DNA of 64,000 nt from Ectobius pallidus (lineage: Eukaryota > Arthropoda > Insecta > Blattodea > Ectobiidae): NCBI GenBank assembly GCA_964059195.1, contig CAXKWD010000006.1, positions 68,403,073 through 68,467,072 of the forward strand, in the 5' to 3' direction. Positions 29,106 through 42,900 of this stretch are shown here, piece after piece (position 1 is the stretch's first letter; every line of letters begins with the position of its first letter). The notes under the pieces were generated by a model, which was not told the origin of the DNA, made no database searches, and saw only the letters and a list, made by a program, of their open reading frames with translations. The translations under genes and the position numbers were made by a program.

Positions 29106-30179
29106 ATAAAATTTATCTTCAATAAAAACCTTGACAAAATATTTGATCAAATAGGAGATACCCTGTTCCATTTAATCGTTTGAGGAAACCAACCATCAGC
29201 TGAACCTTTGAGGACTTGACTTCCCTGCCCCACCTGCCAGCATTTGGCAAAGCGAAGTATAAACACTCAAAATAGCCGATTCAAGCTTCTAAGGATCTAA
29301 GCGATGGTACAGTGGTATTAAACAGAGGCGGCAGCCAGATGCGCGTGAGAGAGGTGACGCATGTAGGAGGAATCATGAGGAGGGGTAAGAATGTTGAACT
29401 GCACTAGCGAGAGAGGAGAAGCTATTGTAACATGGTATCTTGTTTCTTAACTGCATGTATACGATCTTACTGCATTGAAAGCAACGACACAACTGACCCA
29501 TACACCCCTCCATGCAGTACGAATGTTTATTGGACTCGTCTGCATCTACTGCGCATCCATGCTTGAACTGCCACGTCTGATTAATACCACTGTACGTTCG
29601 CTTGGCACTAAATTTTAAATATAACCAAATGTTCTAATAAACCAGGTGATGAAGGAACACTATAATATCGTAGGTACTACATTCAAAGGAAGTATTGTAT
29701 TCGACCAGAAATTCGAAGTAAACTTTTAACGTAAATTACAATCTCAAACAATTTAAGAGGGAAAAAAATATTATATAATATTAATAGCCAACTTGAATTT
29801 TGTTTTATCGTTCAATGTTTCAACCCAATTTGTTATATAAAAATTTCTTTTTCGATTTTTGTAATTTCTATATAAACCACCGGTTAATGATGCAAAATTA
29901 TTTTATGTACATTGTACTCATACATTTATAATTTTCGATTGTAGTATACTGTGCATTGATATATAAATAGATTAATCTATTATACCCCTAAAACACGAGT
30001 TTTGCTCACCTAGGGGCATGCCTTACATTTTAAATGCTAAAATAGAAATAATATTTTCTGTTGGTATTTGTTTTTACTTGTACTCTATGTGAAATAATGT
30101 AAATAATGAAATGTAATAATGTATGTAACAATAAATTTCAAACTTCAACTTCAAAACAAAAACAAACAAAAAGAACACG
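29106..30179. other. Unassigned intergenic DNA
   Basis: Nothing recognised beyond a locally GC-richer stretch at 29,300-29,600 without coding. Confidence 0.5.
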
Positions 30180-30510
30180 TTTTTAGGTCTCCTGAATCCA
30201 AAAATACTACAGTACTTTCAGAGTTTCTGTGTGTGCTTGTAAGTGTGTACACGTGGACAGTTTAGCTCAAGAACAAAGACATTTTTTTATTTGGATTAGG
30301 TATCCTATGGGGACGAGACATTAAGAATGGCTACGACTTTCTCTTATTTTTAATGCAACTTTACATTAAGAAAATTTAGTTTTCCGCGATTCTCTGGAAA
30401 ACGGCTCTAACGATTTTGTTTAAATTTTGTACACGAGGTTCTTATATTACGAGCTAATATTTTTATCTGAAAATTTCTGCGCAAAAATTCTTTTGAGAGG
30501 TAGTTAAAAG
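30180..30510 (+). repeat. Dispersed repeat family A, copy 3
   Basis: The same block order as at 3,585-3,905: TCCAAAAATACT, a TGTGTGTGC tract, CCTATGGGGACGAG, CTTTCTCTTATTTTTAA, GGAAAACGGCTCTAACGATTTT and TTCTGCGCAAAAATTCTTTTGAGAGG. Confidence 0.6.
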
Positions 30511-33500
30511 CCACGTGACTCTTTGCAACACGACCTGGAATTCTACTGTACTACTATGTGACGTGAGAAAGGTGTATTACCAATGCTTAGGGTAAAGAAA
30601 GTTACGCAAGTGCATTCGTAAGATTATATTTGGGTTGTGTATCCTTCGGGGATGCGATGCAATGTGGTATAACTTTCTATTCATTTTTACAACCAATTTT
30701 CATGAAGAGAATATCATCACATATAATATATTACGATAAGGGACCAAACTTTTAATTGTGTAGAGAAAATTATGTTTTACATCATATTTTATATATTTTC
30801 TAAAAGGGTGCAAAAAGTCCGGTTCAAAGTTTCTCCCACATTAAGATTATGAGGAACTGACTTCGCTGCTGCTTATGTTGCAGCGTATTGCCCAACCTAC
30901 CTAGTTTAAATCAAAGAGAAATTATGTACAGTGCAAGTTCTTTATTATTCAAAGGTGTTAACGGCTAGTTTTTATGCTTCGTTTCTCCCATTTTGAGGAT
31001 AAATAAAGCATTGTATTGCTGCCATATAGTTAACCCTTTGTTAACTTAAAGCTATTCTGAATGCAAAGAGAATTTCCATTGTCCATTGAATATAATTATA
31101 TAAACAAACCTTTGAAGGGTTACTCAACACGTAGGTACGAATAACTGTTGGAAATATGAACCCATTTCGACGTAGAACTTACTAACCTTAAATCAATTGT
31201 TTCTGTCCACTGCACGCTTGAGATCTAAATTAATGTGATCAGTCAAACATATAATCAAATTCCACTCACAATAATATTAAATCAGAGCTCGTTTCATTCC
31301 ATAGCCTACGGCAGTAATTATATCTCCCACGACTGGCATAAAAAAATTGTTTACGGTAAAGCAAACAGTAATTTAGCGCTCTAATGAATTTCGTTTTTAC
31401 TCTTGAGAGTTTCGGAGTGGAATAATATAGCCTAAATAAAAAAAATCCCAAGTGTTATTGACATGATGTTCATATTACCGAATAAAAAAACTCTCCCATG
31501 TGTATGATTGCATTAGTTTAATAATGCAGTTATGCAAAAAAGTACAACTGAGTCACAAATATACAAACGCATTTTCAAATTAACCCTGTTTGTTTGAATA
31601 ATATTATTAAGTCATTAGGATTAGTCCACCATAAATCTCTTAACGCTTCTCAAACCAAGGAATAGTTAAGACTAACAGTAAGCAGCTAGTCGCACTGGAG
31701 GGGAATGCATATCCAATACGGCCTACGTATCCCCCCGCTTCGCCTCTACGCACAGTGCCCAAGTTCATCGAGCAATTGAGGTCACAGAGCATTCTACTGA
31801 AGAAGACATAAATATATAGCACCTCTATACACACTAGCCCTGATTATGTCTAAACTGTTCCATCTTCAGATGAGGACAATGCCTGAACAAAAAAATAACA
31901 AAAATTTCTTCCTGTATTGTAATTTTTTTACTTCGCCAAATATGAGTACCACCTCATACTTTAATGACCGTTTATTGAAGAATCAGGGAACAAGGCGCTC
32001 CAAGATGGTAAATAAATACATATTTTCAAGAGAAAAAATTATCTGAATGTTCGTAAAGAAGCATATATAATATACATTCATGTACATATATAACATTTAG
32101 GACTAAATGGAATTTGCTTTCCTGTAAAATCAGTGAAAGTATTTCAACTGCTCGACAAGAACCGCATCCACCATGCACAAACAGCTGTGCACGTACGTGC
32201 AATGGAAGGTAGAATCAAGAGAAGGCAATGTGGGAGAAAGAAAAAGATGGTTATGATCCTGTGATGTAAACTAATTCAGAAAATTATTACATTTTTTAGC
32301 CCAAATACCTCAAAACTCAATTTCATAAACTTTTGTACCCTCATCTCAGAATGTATTAGAGCTATAGTGCACACTCACTTAACGTAGGCCTATGGTCATG
32401 GAGAACTGGTAGCATATTTACTTTGATCCAATATTTACTATAAGCAGACCCAATGCTGTGACGTATGAAACCTGCTCTTCATGTTCAGTGTCATGTCGAA
32501 ACTGCTTTATGCTGACGTCAAGGGCGACTGTAGTGGGAGACATTACCCCACCGCACAGTGGCAAAATGTGCCACAGTTGAGCACCCGTGGTCTAGAGTCA
32601 CAAAGACTAAAGTTTATTTGTATAAAATATATTATCTTTAATTTTAACTATGAAACCACTGCCATAAATGAATAAGCAATATATGCCTAAATTCTGGAAG
32701 TGCCCAGAATATCATGTTCATCATACTTCATATTACTGCCAGTGGAGAAGCGTAGGGCCTCCAAGTAAACTTTGTTAAGCTTCTTTCCCAATAGAGGGCA
32801 GAGTGACAGGTGGTAAGACCATCGCCTCACAGATTAGCATGTAAAAATTTGAAATCAAAACCCTTTATACTTTTTTACTAATAGGCCTAGTGAGTTAAAG
32901 TAAGCACTGACAAGAAACAGAATAAGGAGTACCTTGTTACTTTAATGGTATTCTTAGAACATGAGGAACAAACTTTTATTCAGAGAGGCTAGTAACATTT
33001 TACTGAACAAAGCATTGGCTACTTTATAACTAAAATAAATCTCATTCCTTATGTCAGGAGAAAAAAAAAAGACTATAAATTGACATATTACATGCGTGTT
33101 TTTCATATCACTTAACGGAATTGGGGCTGCAACATGCAGCAAGTTCTTTTTTTACTTTGACAACCGATCCATCAAATCGCCTGTCATCCCAGCACCTAAT
33201 TCCCAAACATGTGAGAGACAAACACCAGGCAAATATCAATTTAATTGCAATATACATATTTATCTCGTAAACAGAAAGTAATGAATTTATTACAGCGTTT
33301 AGTAAATGACAAAGTCACTGATGGGAACTAAGCGATGTAGATTAATGCGTCCATTATATTGGAGATTTATGAGAAAAAATGATTGATGACAATGTTATGA
33401 AGATGTCTCCTGTTTCAAAGAAGCGTCGATTTTTATATTGACACAACTGAGGACGTATCTTTATTAGGATATCGCACATAGTTTAAGACTTTTATAAAGG

Positions 33501-33966
33501 ATACCTCACAAGGAAGTCATTTGTCTAGGCTGCATTGCGTAAAAAAGGAACAGAGGGTCTAAAAAGAAGATTCTTTCTCACAGAATGTGCAGGACTTTTG
33601 ACTTTCAAATTTATATACTATAACATGTTCATTTCCCGTAAGTTGATGCCTATATTGCAGTGTTCGTTTTACCCCAATGTCCAGGGTTCTCGCCCAAGCG
33701 AACCACGTTTGCAAACAGATTAACCTTCGTAGTACCAGTGGAGTTAACATGACTCCTAAAGCAATACGCTACCCTTAGCACCATTCCGAACTGTATTTTT
33801 GGATGTATACTTATGCCTCTCTAATTGCGCAAAGAAGTATACACAAGTTATATTAGTTAATTATAACTACTTAGGTTGGTAAATGAGTAATAAGATTAAT
33901 TAAATTATCGACCATTGGTGGTATAGGCCATACTTCGTAAATAGCTTTCCCCAATATGAGGGTGAT
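30511..33966. other. Unassigned AT-rich intergenic DNA
   Basis: Short ORFs only and no recognised protein. A possible decayed tRNA-like word occurs near 32,805-32,850. Confidence 0.5.
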
Positions 33967-34760
33967 TCTAAGGGGGCTGTCACACTAAACCGATCGAGCG
34001 ACAGCAATCAACCGAAACATAAACGATAAATAACAAATCAATACGCAGAAGTGGTACCAGTCACATAGCATCGATCGTCCGTGATCAACAACGAGGGTGA
34101 GGGATCAACTGGTCTGTGAAATCAAAACCTGTTGGTTTTTCCAGCGACAGCCAATGGCAAATGGCGAGTGAAGAAGAAGGCAGCACATTTGAGTTTCGTA
34201 GCTACCTGAATTTTAGAATTTATGCTGGAAGATTTATCTTACACAATAATACCGTTTAGGCTTACATTTGAATGAAATAGAATTTCAAAAATCGATTAAT
34301 GCACTTAAAACTATGTGTTCTTATGTAATTCGATTGTACAAATAGGTACAATAAATAAATATACATTACGATCGAATTTTCGAACCTAGCGGTGACCGAT
34401 CGAACTACAAAAAAACTCATCTCTTCGCTCAACAAGCTAAATACTTTTTTTACGATATTTTACTGCATTCTTCCAGATAGCAGTCCGGCGGTGGTATTAC
34501 AAAACATCTTCCAGTTGATCTGGAAGTCACGTATCGGGAGGATTTGTCGGGAGGTGTTAATGCAGGCCCTTAGCCTCTAAACACAGTGAAGAATAGGCCT
34601 AACATAGTAATATCATATCGGTACATAACCAAAAAAATTTCCGTTGAACGATAACGCTCGATGCTTAATGTGATAAAGAATATAAATATAGTCGAGAGGG
34701 CTTGATGACAGTCGATTGGTCTGGATCGATCGATGCTCTATGTGCCAGGCCATTAAGAGT
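33967..34760. mobile_element. Possible MITE with GGGGCTGTCACACTA-type ends
   Basis: The left end AAGGGGGCTGTCACACTA and the reverse complement of the right end (AATGGCCTGGCACATAGA) are similar, and both are followed inward by GATCGATC-type words. The interior is non-coding. No duplication confirmed. Confidence 0.35.
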
Positions 34761-35529
34761 GTAAAGGCATACACTATATTTACATAAAATACTTCTTTAC
34801 GTCATTTTTTACTTATTTAGAGAAGTGTGATCGATCACATAGGCCTACAATTTTTCCTTAGCGTACCGCACTATAGGTGTAATTCGCACAGTTGATCGCT
34901 TGAAATCCCTGCATTCCTTGAATTGTACAATAATGCATTCTAAAGGCCTATAACTGTGCTCAACAGCAGTTGATACCATTTACACAACAGACCAACAGTA
35001 CATTGTAGTGAGAGTGTAAATTAACTGTACATTACGTTACCACAATCCGAAAGTTGTGAATGTTTAATGCAATTAGTTTATGCACAGGCCTGACGCTCAC
35101 CGCTAAGCTCCGCAACTTTGTAATAAACAACACGAGGCTTAAGCATTTTACCTTACCATGGAAGTCCTTCTACCACTGAAAGTATTATTCAATCATAATA
35201 AAATGATTAAGTGCTTTCATAATACCTCAAACATATATTACTCGCCATATTGCTGTTTCATTCCTTTGTCTTGCGATATAGATATGCTAATGAATTGGTC
35301 ATTGTTTTATTTCACTTACCTACGTTTTATACTTATGTACTAATCCTTCGACTAATTGTCTCAAATATGATTACCTATTGACGTATATTCCTCTCCCTTT
35401 TCTCCTTCATAAAATACCCTTGGACTACTTGGATCCAGAATTCTGACATAATTTCATTTAAAGAAAAAAAAAATTGAATTATCAATCCATCTATCAATCT
35501 TTACCTTAGTTTTAACTCTCCCTTTTAGG
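34761..35529. other. Unassigned AT-rich intergenic DNA
   Basis: Nothing recognised. Confidence 0.5.
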
Positions 35530-35697
35530 GAAATTTGAGCGACCCAAGCCGCCCGAGCCTTACAGGGCCACGACCTGTCGGGAGAGGGATCACATACATA
35601 CTTTTTTGACCAGACAAGGACACGGAAGGCCTCCCCGGACTCGGGTCCGCTGCGTGAGAGGAGCGAACGCATCTCCTACGCCACAGCGGTGGACCAT
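35530..35697. repeat. Dispersed repeat family S3, short copy
   Basis: Carries GCGACCCAAGCCGCCCGAGC, CGACCTGTCGGGAGAGG, GACCAGACAAGGACACGGAA, then GGGTCCGCTGCGTGAGAGGAG and CTACGCCACAGCGGTGGACC. It matches the outer blocks of the 17,318-17,732 copy. Confidence 0.6.
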
Positions 35698-35821
35698 AAT
35701 TGAATTATACAATATAAAATTAACAAAACATAATGAAAACAGAAAATCCATTACAAATCATTTACCAGAAGTACATATGATGGTGCAAGATTCTTAGCAA
35801 ATCTCTATAGTCTAATGTCGA

Positions 35822-36340
35822 TCAATAGTTAATTGATGTATAAATTTTCGACTGAAACCCAAATGTAATCCGCCTCTTGCACCAAACAGCAAACCATGCA
35901 CTTGCCAGTCCGTTGTACAGCTGACTCAGGTAGGGGATACATGGTTTGTATACAGTTCTCTTTTCTAAATCGACCTCATTTGCTTGAGCATAGTCAATTT
36001 TATATCGGATGGTTGGATCCAATTTGTAGGCTAATTCAAATTTTCCTTTGGATTGATGGTCTTAATGTCGGCTTGTCTCTTGGATCCACATGAAGATAAG
36101 CAATGGACTTCCTCATTTGGGGAAATAAGGAGAATATATTTATTAATTGATCATAATTGACCCTCAGAGGTAAATATGAAATTCATCAATTCCTCATATA
36201 CATTCCATTTATTAGAACGCAATGAAGAAACCAATGCACTTCGCACTTTATGATGAATAATCGTCTGAAGAACTCCCTTGACAAAAATCCCCAATAAATG
36301 AGCAATACTTCTAAATTGTATTAAATATTTCATAGCCACT
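35822..36340 (-). pseudogene. Unrecognised coding-like relic in two frames
   Basis: Two minus-strand open stretches (36,339-36,151 and 36,022-35,822) lie in different frames but both have protein-like composition, for example ALVSSLRSNKWNVYEELMNF and YKIDYAQANEVDLEKRTVYK. The second can be extended upstream past its first methionine. The order and spacing fit one ancestral protein broken by a frameshift. I do not recognise the family; a retroposed host gene, a transposon protein or an endogenous virus fragment are all possible. Confidence 0.35.
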
Positions 36341-37070
36341 AATGAAGTTTGGTGTTAATTAGTGTCCGTAGAAAACTTAACTAACCTCAAAGCGTTTCAA
36401 CTTGATTTTATTCAGGGAGAAGTCTATAACAGAAGGGTTTATTGAATGAAAACCCAAAGTATTGTCTCAGAGCTTTGGATAAATTAAATAAGATGTATTC
36501 ATTTAATTATTAACTATTTAACTATTTACCTACTCATGGTAACTGGCAACATGAAACATGTCTGTCCATATCAATTTAAAATGGAATTAATCTTTGACGA
36601 TCTAAAAATCCAATTTTTGTTATTTATTTGTAATTTAGTGAAAACATATTATTATGTAGGCTACCTACGTACAATACACTATGACTAGTGAGCATAATGT
36701 TTTTTAGCATCGCATACTAATTTGGTGATTCGTTCACTTGTTTTCCGTAGCTAGCAATTCACAACACTTATACTTCATATCTCAAGAACTATTTAAGTTA
36801 TTATAATAAAATATTGCATGACTCATGGGAACAGCATATACTATAATTTTTTGAGCTTATGTACTTAATTTATTTTTAAAAATTCGCTTACACAAACTGT
36901 ATACTCTAATTCCTTAAAATCTAGTTTGAGACTTATTTCATAATTAATAAAATGAAGAGCGATGGCATGACAACGTTGTCCGGCTGTTTCATGGAACATT
37001 ACAATAAATTCCTAAATGTTTGAACGGGATATTTGAGTCAGTTGGAGAAATTAAAGTTGTACCGTCATGT
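36341..37070. other. Unassigned AT-rich intergenic DNA
   Basis: Nothing recognised. Confidence 0.5.
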
Positions 37071-37150
37071 TAACTTGGTAGCTTAATTGGTAAGAGCAGC
37101 GGCACGGAGAGCTGAAGATCCTGATTCAGATCCCGGTTATGGCATTGAAT
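37071..37150 (+). repeat. tRNA-like SINE fragment
   Basis: GGTAGCTTAATTGGTAAGAGCAGC (written as an A-box-like stretch) is followed by GATTCAGATCCCGG in B-box position. The flanks do not form an acceptor stem. Confidence 0.5.
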
Positions 37151-38800
37151 TTTTCAGTCTGACTTCACCTTTACACACGGCCAGTGTGAAAAAATTATTC
37201 CAAATGTTTAAACAATTTATTATAATACTTATAAAGTTAATATATATCTGTTGTAGGTTAATAGCAGAGAATAAAATCTAAAAAGCGTGAATAACCCTGA
37301 AAGATAAGGAATTAAACATCCTTATTTTATACTAGTCACAATAGTATTGGCTCTAATATAACTGAAATTAGTTTCACATTTACGGATATTTTATGAAATT
37401 GAGTCCTCATTGAGAAAGAAATACACACAGAGAAATATTTTGTTATAAAAGTGCTCTAGCAACGTGGTGCTATCATAATAGGGGAGAAGAACACAAGTAT
37501 AAACCACACTTTTCCAATCCATGAATACTTCCCCATAGTTTTAGGACTAGACATTTCCGGCTTTGAGGAGAATAGAGCCAATAATAGGTAATACAATAAT
37601 GCAGACACATATAGGATGTTAAAAAATTCAACGCCTAACTGCTAGGAATGATAAAAACCAAAACAAATGATTTTGTTACATGGGCAGGAAACTCATATGA
37701 GACGCTTTCTAATACTTCGCTATCGGTTCTGTAATAAAGTCACTTGAACGTTTCACAATAAAGTAATGAAAGGCATGTCACATTGCCTTAGTCTCAGTCA
37801 CACCCGATAACTTCCTCTTATTTCGTACTATTTGCACGTGCTCAGTACTCAATCAATATGAGTTTGACCCATGATTCTCTAACGGTTTGGACACTGAATT
37901 TGTGAACATACTGTATAATGGGCGTGATATCTTTAGACGACGTGCTTTGATATAGTAGTAAACTCCTGGGACACAACGAGCAAAAGAGAGATGTTTAATT
38001 ACATTTTTAGATAAGTGGCCTATTAACACGTATGGGTAGTTAAGAGCTGTTAAAAGACTAATTATTGAGGGAGATGATCACTACCTACGGGACTAACTAC
38101 TCACATGAACTGAACACATCCCGATTTTAACTAAGAACCAGATGTCCTACTGAGCCGTGGGCGAAAACTGTAATTCAAGCTCGGATGATCTCTGAAATAA
38201 AGTAAAATACCTTGGGAGTATTGCAGTAGATTTTAAGTACATAATCTTTCATGCAAATGTTTATTTAAAAATTGAGACTTATAATAGATTTATTTCTTGA
38301 TATATAATTCCTTGCTTTAGAATGAGTATAATACTCTCTCGCGATTTTACAATTTATTGAGAAATAAAGTATAACCTTCTACATTACCAAAACCAAAAGG
38401 CACAAGTATTGGAATCTACTATAAAATCTGTTTTCGTACTATCAGTAGAAAATAAGGTTATGTGTGTTGAGTGTGTTGCTGTGTAAATAACTGAAGACGT
38501 TGTTAACATAAGATGCGTTATTGTAGTTTTTATTCGACCGTACTAAAATGCACTCGTTACATGTGACGCAACGGTATCATAAAGATATCCATTTCGAAAA
38601 AGATTTCCATTATAACACAGGTGTGGTATCGTTTCTGTTCGTGTGAGATTTAATATTAATATTAATTGAGTTTATTTCGTCGTGTAAAAAACCGATCGTT
38701 TCAAGAAAACAACTAGACCTTACGCCATCAGCTCCCATCTATCGCAGAAGACAAGAACTACGAGTACATGCTAGCAGCTAAACGCAGCGGTCAGCCGATT
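37151..38800. other. Unassigned AT-rich intergenic DNA
   Basis: Nothing recognised. Confidence 0.5.
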
Positions 38801-39365
38801 TATTAAGTGCCAGTATGGTACTTTATGAGATTGTGTGGGGGACGAAAAAATGTCTGTCCGTCTGTCTGTCTGTCTGTCTGTCCGTCCGTCTGTCCGTGCG
38901 TCTGTACGCACCATAACTCAAGTACGCTTTTTCGGATTTTCATGAAACTTGGTATAAACATTCATAATGTCGATGGGAAGGACCCTATTGATATTGAACC
39001 AAATCGGTTCACCGGTACCGGAGTAATGCCCAATTTAGTGCCTATTTTAATAGATTATGGCGCCTTTCTCATAGAAAGGCGCCATCACTCAAATACGCTG
39101 TAACGGATTTTCATGAAACTTGGTATACCCATTTATGACATCCATGAGAAGTGCCCTAATGAATTTGAACCTAATCTGTTGACCGGTACCGGAGTAAAAC
39201 CCAATTTAGTGTATATTTTAAAGACGCGGTAACTCAAATACGCTTTACCGGATTTTTATGAAACTTGGTATACACATTTACAATGTCCATGGGAAGACGT
39301 CTATTCATAATGGATAATATCGGTTGATCTGTTTCGGAGTAATGCTCAATTTAGTGCCTATTTTA
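38801..39365 (+). repeat. Tandem repeat family B (TCTG tract plus three ~140-bp units)
   Basis: Begins GTGCCAGTATGGTACTTTATGA, then a TCTG/TCCG tract (38,850-38,905), then three units each containing CTCAA-TACGCT, GGATTTTCATGAAACTTGGTATA, a CCATGGGAAG-like word and GGAGTAATGCCCAATTTAGT. A single related copy in reverse orientation is at 42,690-42,900. The ORF through the tract is not a gene. Confidence 0.75.
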
Positions 39366-40734
39366 TGGCAATATACGTATTCGAAAGAATTTATTAAAAA
39401 AATGAAAATCAGTTATCTTGACAACATAGCCTATTGTTTTACTGTGATCTTATAAGGCCTTGGAAATTAAAATACAGGTAGCTATGACAAAAAACACTAT
39501 TGTTTTACATGCGCTTATCCAACTCGACCGTTAAAATGACCCAGGTGCCGATATGGTAGACCTTTCTTCTTCCGTAAGCCCTGCTTAATGAATAAATCTG
39601 GAGCTTAACTTGGAAATCAATTTAAAAAAAAAAACATATTCTGCATATCATAATTTCAGTCACAACTGATTAAACAAAAACATACTGGCACTTTTTTACA
39701 TCAGTTTACCTGATTTTTTTTTTATGAATACAAAATTTTAATACTTCAATGATCAATTATGGTTGAACAAAAACATACTTATGCAACTTGCATATAATGG
39801 TAATAAAGAAACTGTAGGCCTATGAAAATTATGAAACGCTATTGCTCGTTCCATAAACAAGTTCGTATCATAATAAATGCCATTATAGTCTCGCTACATA
39901 ATGTATTATTTTGTTACATCAAACTGTATTACGCTTATTACAAGAGACGTAATAGTATCATAATTATGTACTGATACTCTACCAAGTAATTTCGCGATCA
40001 CACTTTCAGTTTTCTGGAAAAGTTTTTTCACTAGACCAATTAAATGATTCTGGAAAACATTTTTGAACTATTATTCGAATATGCCACTGTGTGAGCCTTC
40101 GTACAATAGCCTATACAAATTACAAGGCCTATTCAATGTACTAAAACCAGCATAAGCTAAAGACTGATATTGTATTACCGATGCTATTACCACTGATCAT
40201 ATTAACAAATTGTGGCTAGAGAGAGCAAGATTAATGAAAGAGCATCCAATTATAAATCGTATCGCTTAGTCGTCGCTAAGAAACCTAGACGTTTCCAGCA
40301 GTCACTAATGATATATTATTATTTTAATATAGGAATAAGTTAGTAACAAAAATAATTATATGGACACTGCTTCTGACAAAGTTGGCAAAAACAGAAAACA
40401 TCCAACCAATGGCCTTTGTGCCTCAAACTTCAGTTAATGTGTCCTTATTGATTTCTAACACTTCATAAAATATAGAAAACTCTTGGAACAAGATAAAGCA
40501 TATGTAACTTGGGACGGTGTGAAACACAGGTTTACCAAAAGGACCTCAGCGTTCTATTTCTTCGAAACCAACAATTTTCTGGTATCGTATTTCCTTACTT
40601 CAGTTTTCAAAAATAAATTACAATGTGGTAAGGTGTACCTTTACTTTGACTTATTTCTGTAACCTTTACGGTGGGGAATTGGGTCTCCAACTGGAGGTTT
40701 CAGTAGCCTACCTAAATTGATTTTGTGACGCTTA
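39366..40734. other. Unassigned AT-rich intergenic DNA
   Basis: Nothing recognised. Confidence 0.5.
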
Positions 40735-41025
40735 TTTCCCGAGAGAGAGGACAGAGGAATAGGTGTTAAGCACACAGCTTCATAACACTCCTCCGGAAAT
40801 TAAAGTATTCCTAAGACATGAAAGGTCCAAAGAATTTTCCCACAGGCTCTAATTTAGGTTCCTTTACGTTCCCTAAATCTCCGACATGGGCCCTTACCTT
40901 AAAGTCCCTCCTGGAATACTCCGTGCCCAGGATTCTTACATTCTGAGAAACGCATCGACCGCGCGGCCGGATTTGATCCCACGATCTTCGGATGTAGAGG
41001 CGGGCACCACCGCGGCAGACAAAGG
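40735..41025 (-). repeat. tRNA-derived SINE-like repeat (family S1), minus copy
   Basis: On the minus strand it has CGCGGTGGTGCCCGCCTC, GGGATCAAATCCGGCCGCGC, CTGGGCACGGAGTATTCC, GAGCCTGTGGGAAAATTC and CTCTGTCCTCTC blocks, in the same order as the copy at 14,555-14,850. Confidence 0.6.
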
Positions 41026-42224
41026 TGTATCTTAGTTTTTTCTCTGTAATTAATATAGCTTACACTGTGCTGGTGTGGTAAGGTGAGGATTCCCTGGAAA
41101 TTTTAAAAGCAATAATATTTTATTAGAATATAGAGAACAGAAACAACTCTAATTTGTTGATTATAAACGCGGATCTGCTCCCGAAAAGAGTTGGAATGAC
41201 ACGGCTCACTGGCTGAATATTTTCAAAAAATTTAACTGTCAGGAGACAGAGGAGATTATTTAACACACAAATAAAACCTATTATTTTCTTCCATAATAGA
41301 GTAGGCTATTACTACTTAATTGTCACATATGTGGTAGTAAATTATTACTACTACAATGAAGTGCATAAAGATGCTTTCAGAGATATCAACCAATTCTAAT
41401 TCCTCTAAGGCATTTTCTAAATGTCAAATTCACATAAATGTCTCTAGGTTCAAAGAGAAGCCCATAAACAACACATTTTCATCGGTATATATTTTTTTAT
41501 TGAATTTGAATCAAAATATTCGCCGCAAGAATTATAAAGTTTGATTTTTCCTTTTCTCTTGTTAGGATTTGCCACCATCATTGTTCACTACTCGTTTTGT
41601 AAGGTCAATAATGTGATCCTGAAAGCCATGTTGAGGTAGTGCAACAATAATCTCAAAGTCTCATCAGTCCTGCAATAACCTCCTTGTCATAACATCAAAA
41701 CATATATTCTGTGATATTGCTTTTTGTTTAATTTGCTTTAATGAACGGTGTACGGAATTAAATGCGTTGAGGGGAGCTGCCGATTAGGCCTATATGTGTG
41801 GGGATTTCTCCTTCAATAGGCTTATATATTAGGCCTTTGAAATAACTTAAGTTCATGTAACGAGAGTGCAGTTCTAACTAGGACCTCTTGATCGCGTTAG
41901 AGCTTTATCAGTGTAAATGAAATGAGGTACACTGATATAACAGAGTGCCAGAATGCTTTTGTTTAATCAGTGGTAATTGCAATTATGATATGAAGAAAAG
42001 AAGTTATTTTTTTAATCTATCTCCGAATGAAGCTCCAGATCGATTCATTAAGCAGGGTTTGCGAAAGAATAAAAGTCTAAAGCTTCATACTTAACCCTAA
42101 TTCATACTAGTATATATTGATATAAGAAATTCTTAAAATATGTCTACATTTCACAAAATGTAGGTCTACTGCCAGAGGACTCCACTTAATGTATGTAGGC
42201 ATAATTATTTCACAGTAATATATC
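41026..42224. other. Unassigned AT-rich intergenic DNA
   Basis: Nothing recognised. Confidence 0.5.
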
Positions 42225-42540
42225 TTCTGTGACCGTCGGCGTGGTCTTGTGTTAGCGTCGCTGACTACAGTTCCGTCGGCTCGGGTTCGATCCCCGGTAC
42301 CTCCTCGGTTTTTTCTGAGGTAGCGATGTCTGGTAGGGGTGTACTCAGCCTCGTGATTCAAATTGAGCTACTTGATAGAGAAGTAGCGGCTCCGGTCATA
42401 GAAACCACCATTAACGGCCGTGGGTGTCGGCATGCTGACCACATGCCCCCCAATCCTGCCATCTGCCTACGGTAGATGACGCAGCGGTCGGGTGGTAGGC
42501 CAAGTCCCTCCAGGGATGTAGCGCCACGGAGTTTTTAATA
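42225..42540 (+). repeat. tRNA-derived SINE (family S6)
   Basis: The head GACCGTCGGCGTGGTCTTGT and the clear B box CGGGTTCGATCCCCGGTACC are followed by a 230-bp body (GGTAGGGGTGTACTCAGCCT, GAAGTAGCGGCTCCGG, CATGCTGACCACATGCCCCC, CCAAGTCCCTCCAGGGATGT) that ends at GAGTTTTT. The GC content is far above the surroundings. The whole has the tRNA head plus unrelated body organisation of an insect SINE. Confidence 0.75.
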
Positions 42541-42689
42541 TATCTTCTGTATATAACAGTATTCATGTAGTACTCATTTAACTAAAAAATGAAATTAACA
42601 ACATCTGACTGCATGAGTGAAGGCCCTCAATAATTAGAAACGTGGCATTGTAGTATAGTCATGATTTCCAATTTAAAATGGATGTGACT

Positions 42690-42900
42690 TTTAATTAGTC
42701 GTTACTCCTGTACTGGTCAACTGATTTGGTCCATAATAAACAGACTTCTTGCCATGGACATTACAAATGCGTATGCCAAGTTTCATAAAATTTCGATAAA
42801 GCGCATTTGAGTTATCGACGCGTACAGACACACGTTCGGACGAACAGACGCTTTCCCGTCCCGCACACAATATCATGAAGTACCATACGGGCACTTAATA
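42690..42900 (-). repeat. Repeat family B, single reverse copy
   Basis: On the minus strand: GTGCCCGTATGGTACTTCATGA, a degenerate TCTG tract, CTCAAATGCGCTTTATCG, ATGAAACTTGGCATACGC and CCATGGCAAGAAG, as in 38,801-39,365. Confidence 0.7.

Noticed and set aside
38807..39103. 98-codon ORF rich in Cys/Ser/Val
   Set aside because: It translates the TCTG tract and a tandem repeat; the reverse copy at 42,691-42,894 translates similarly only because the DNA repeat is shared.
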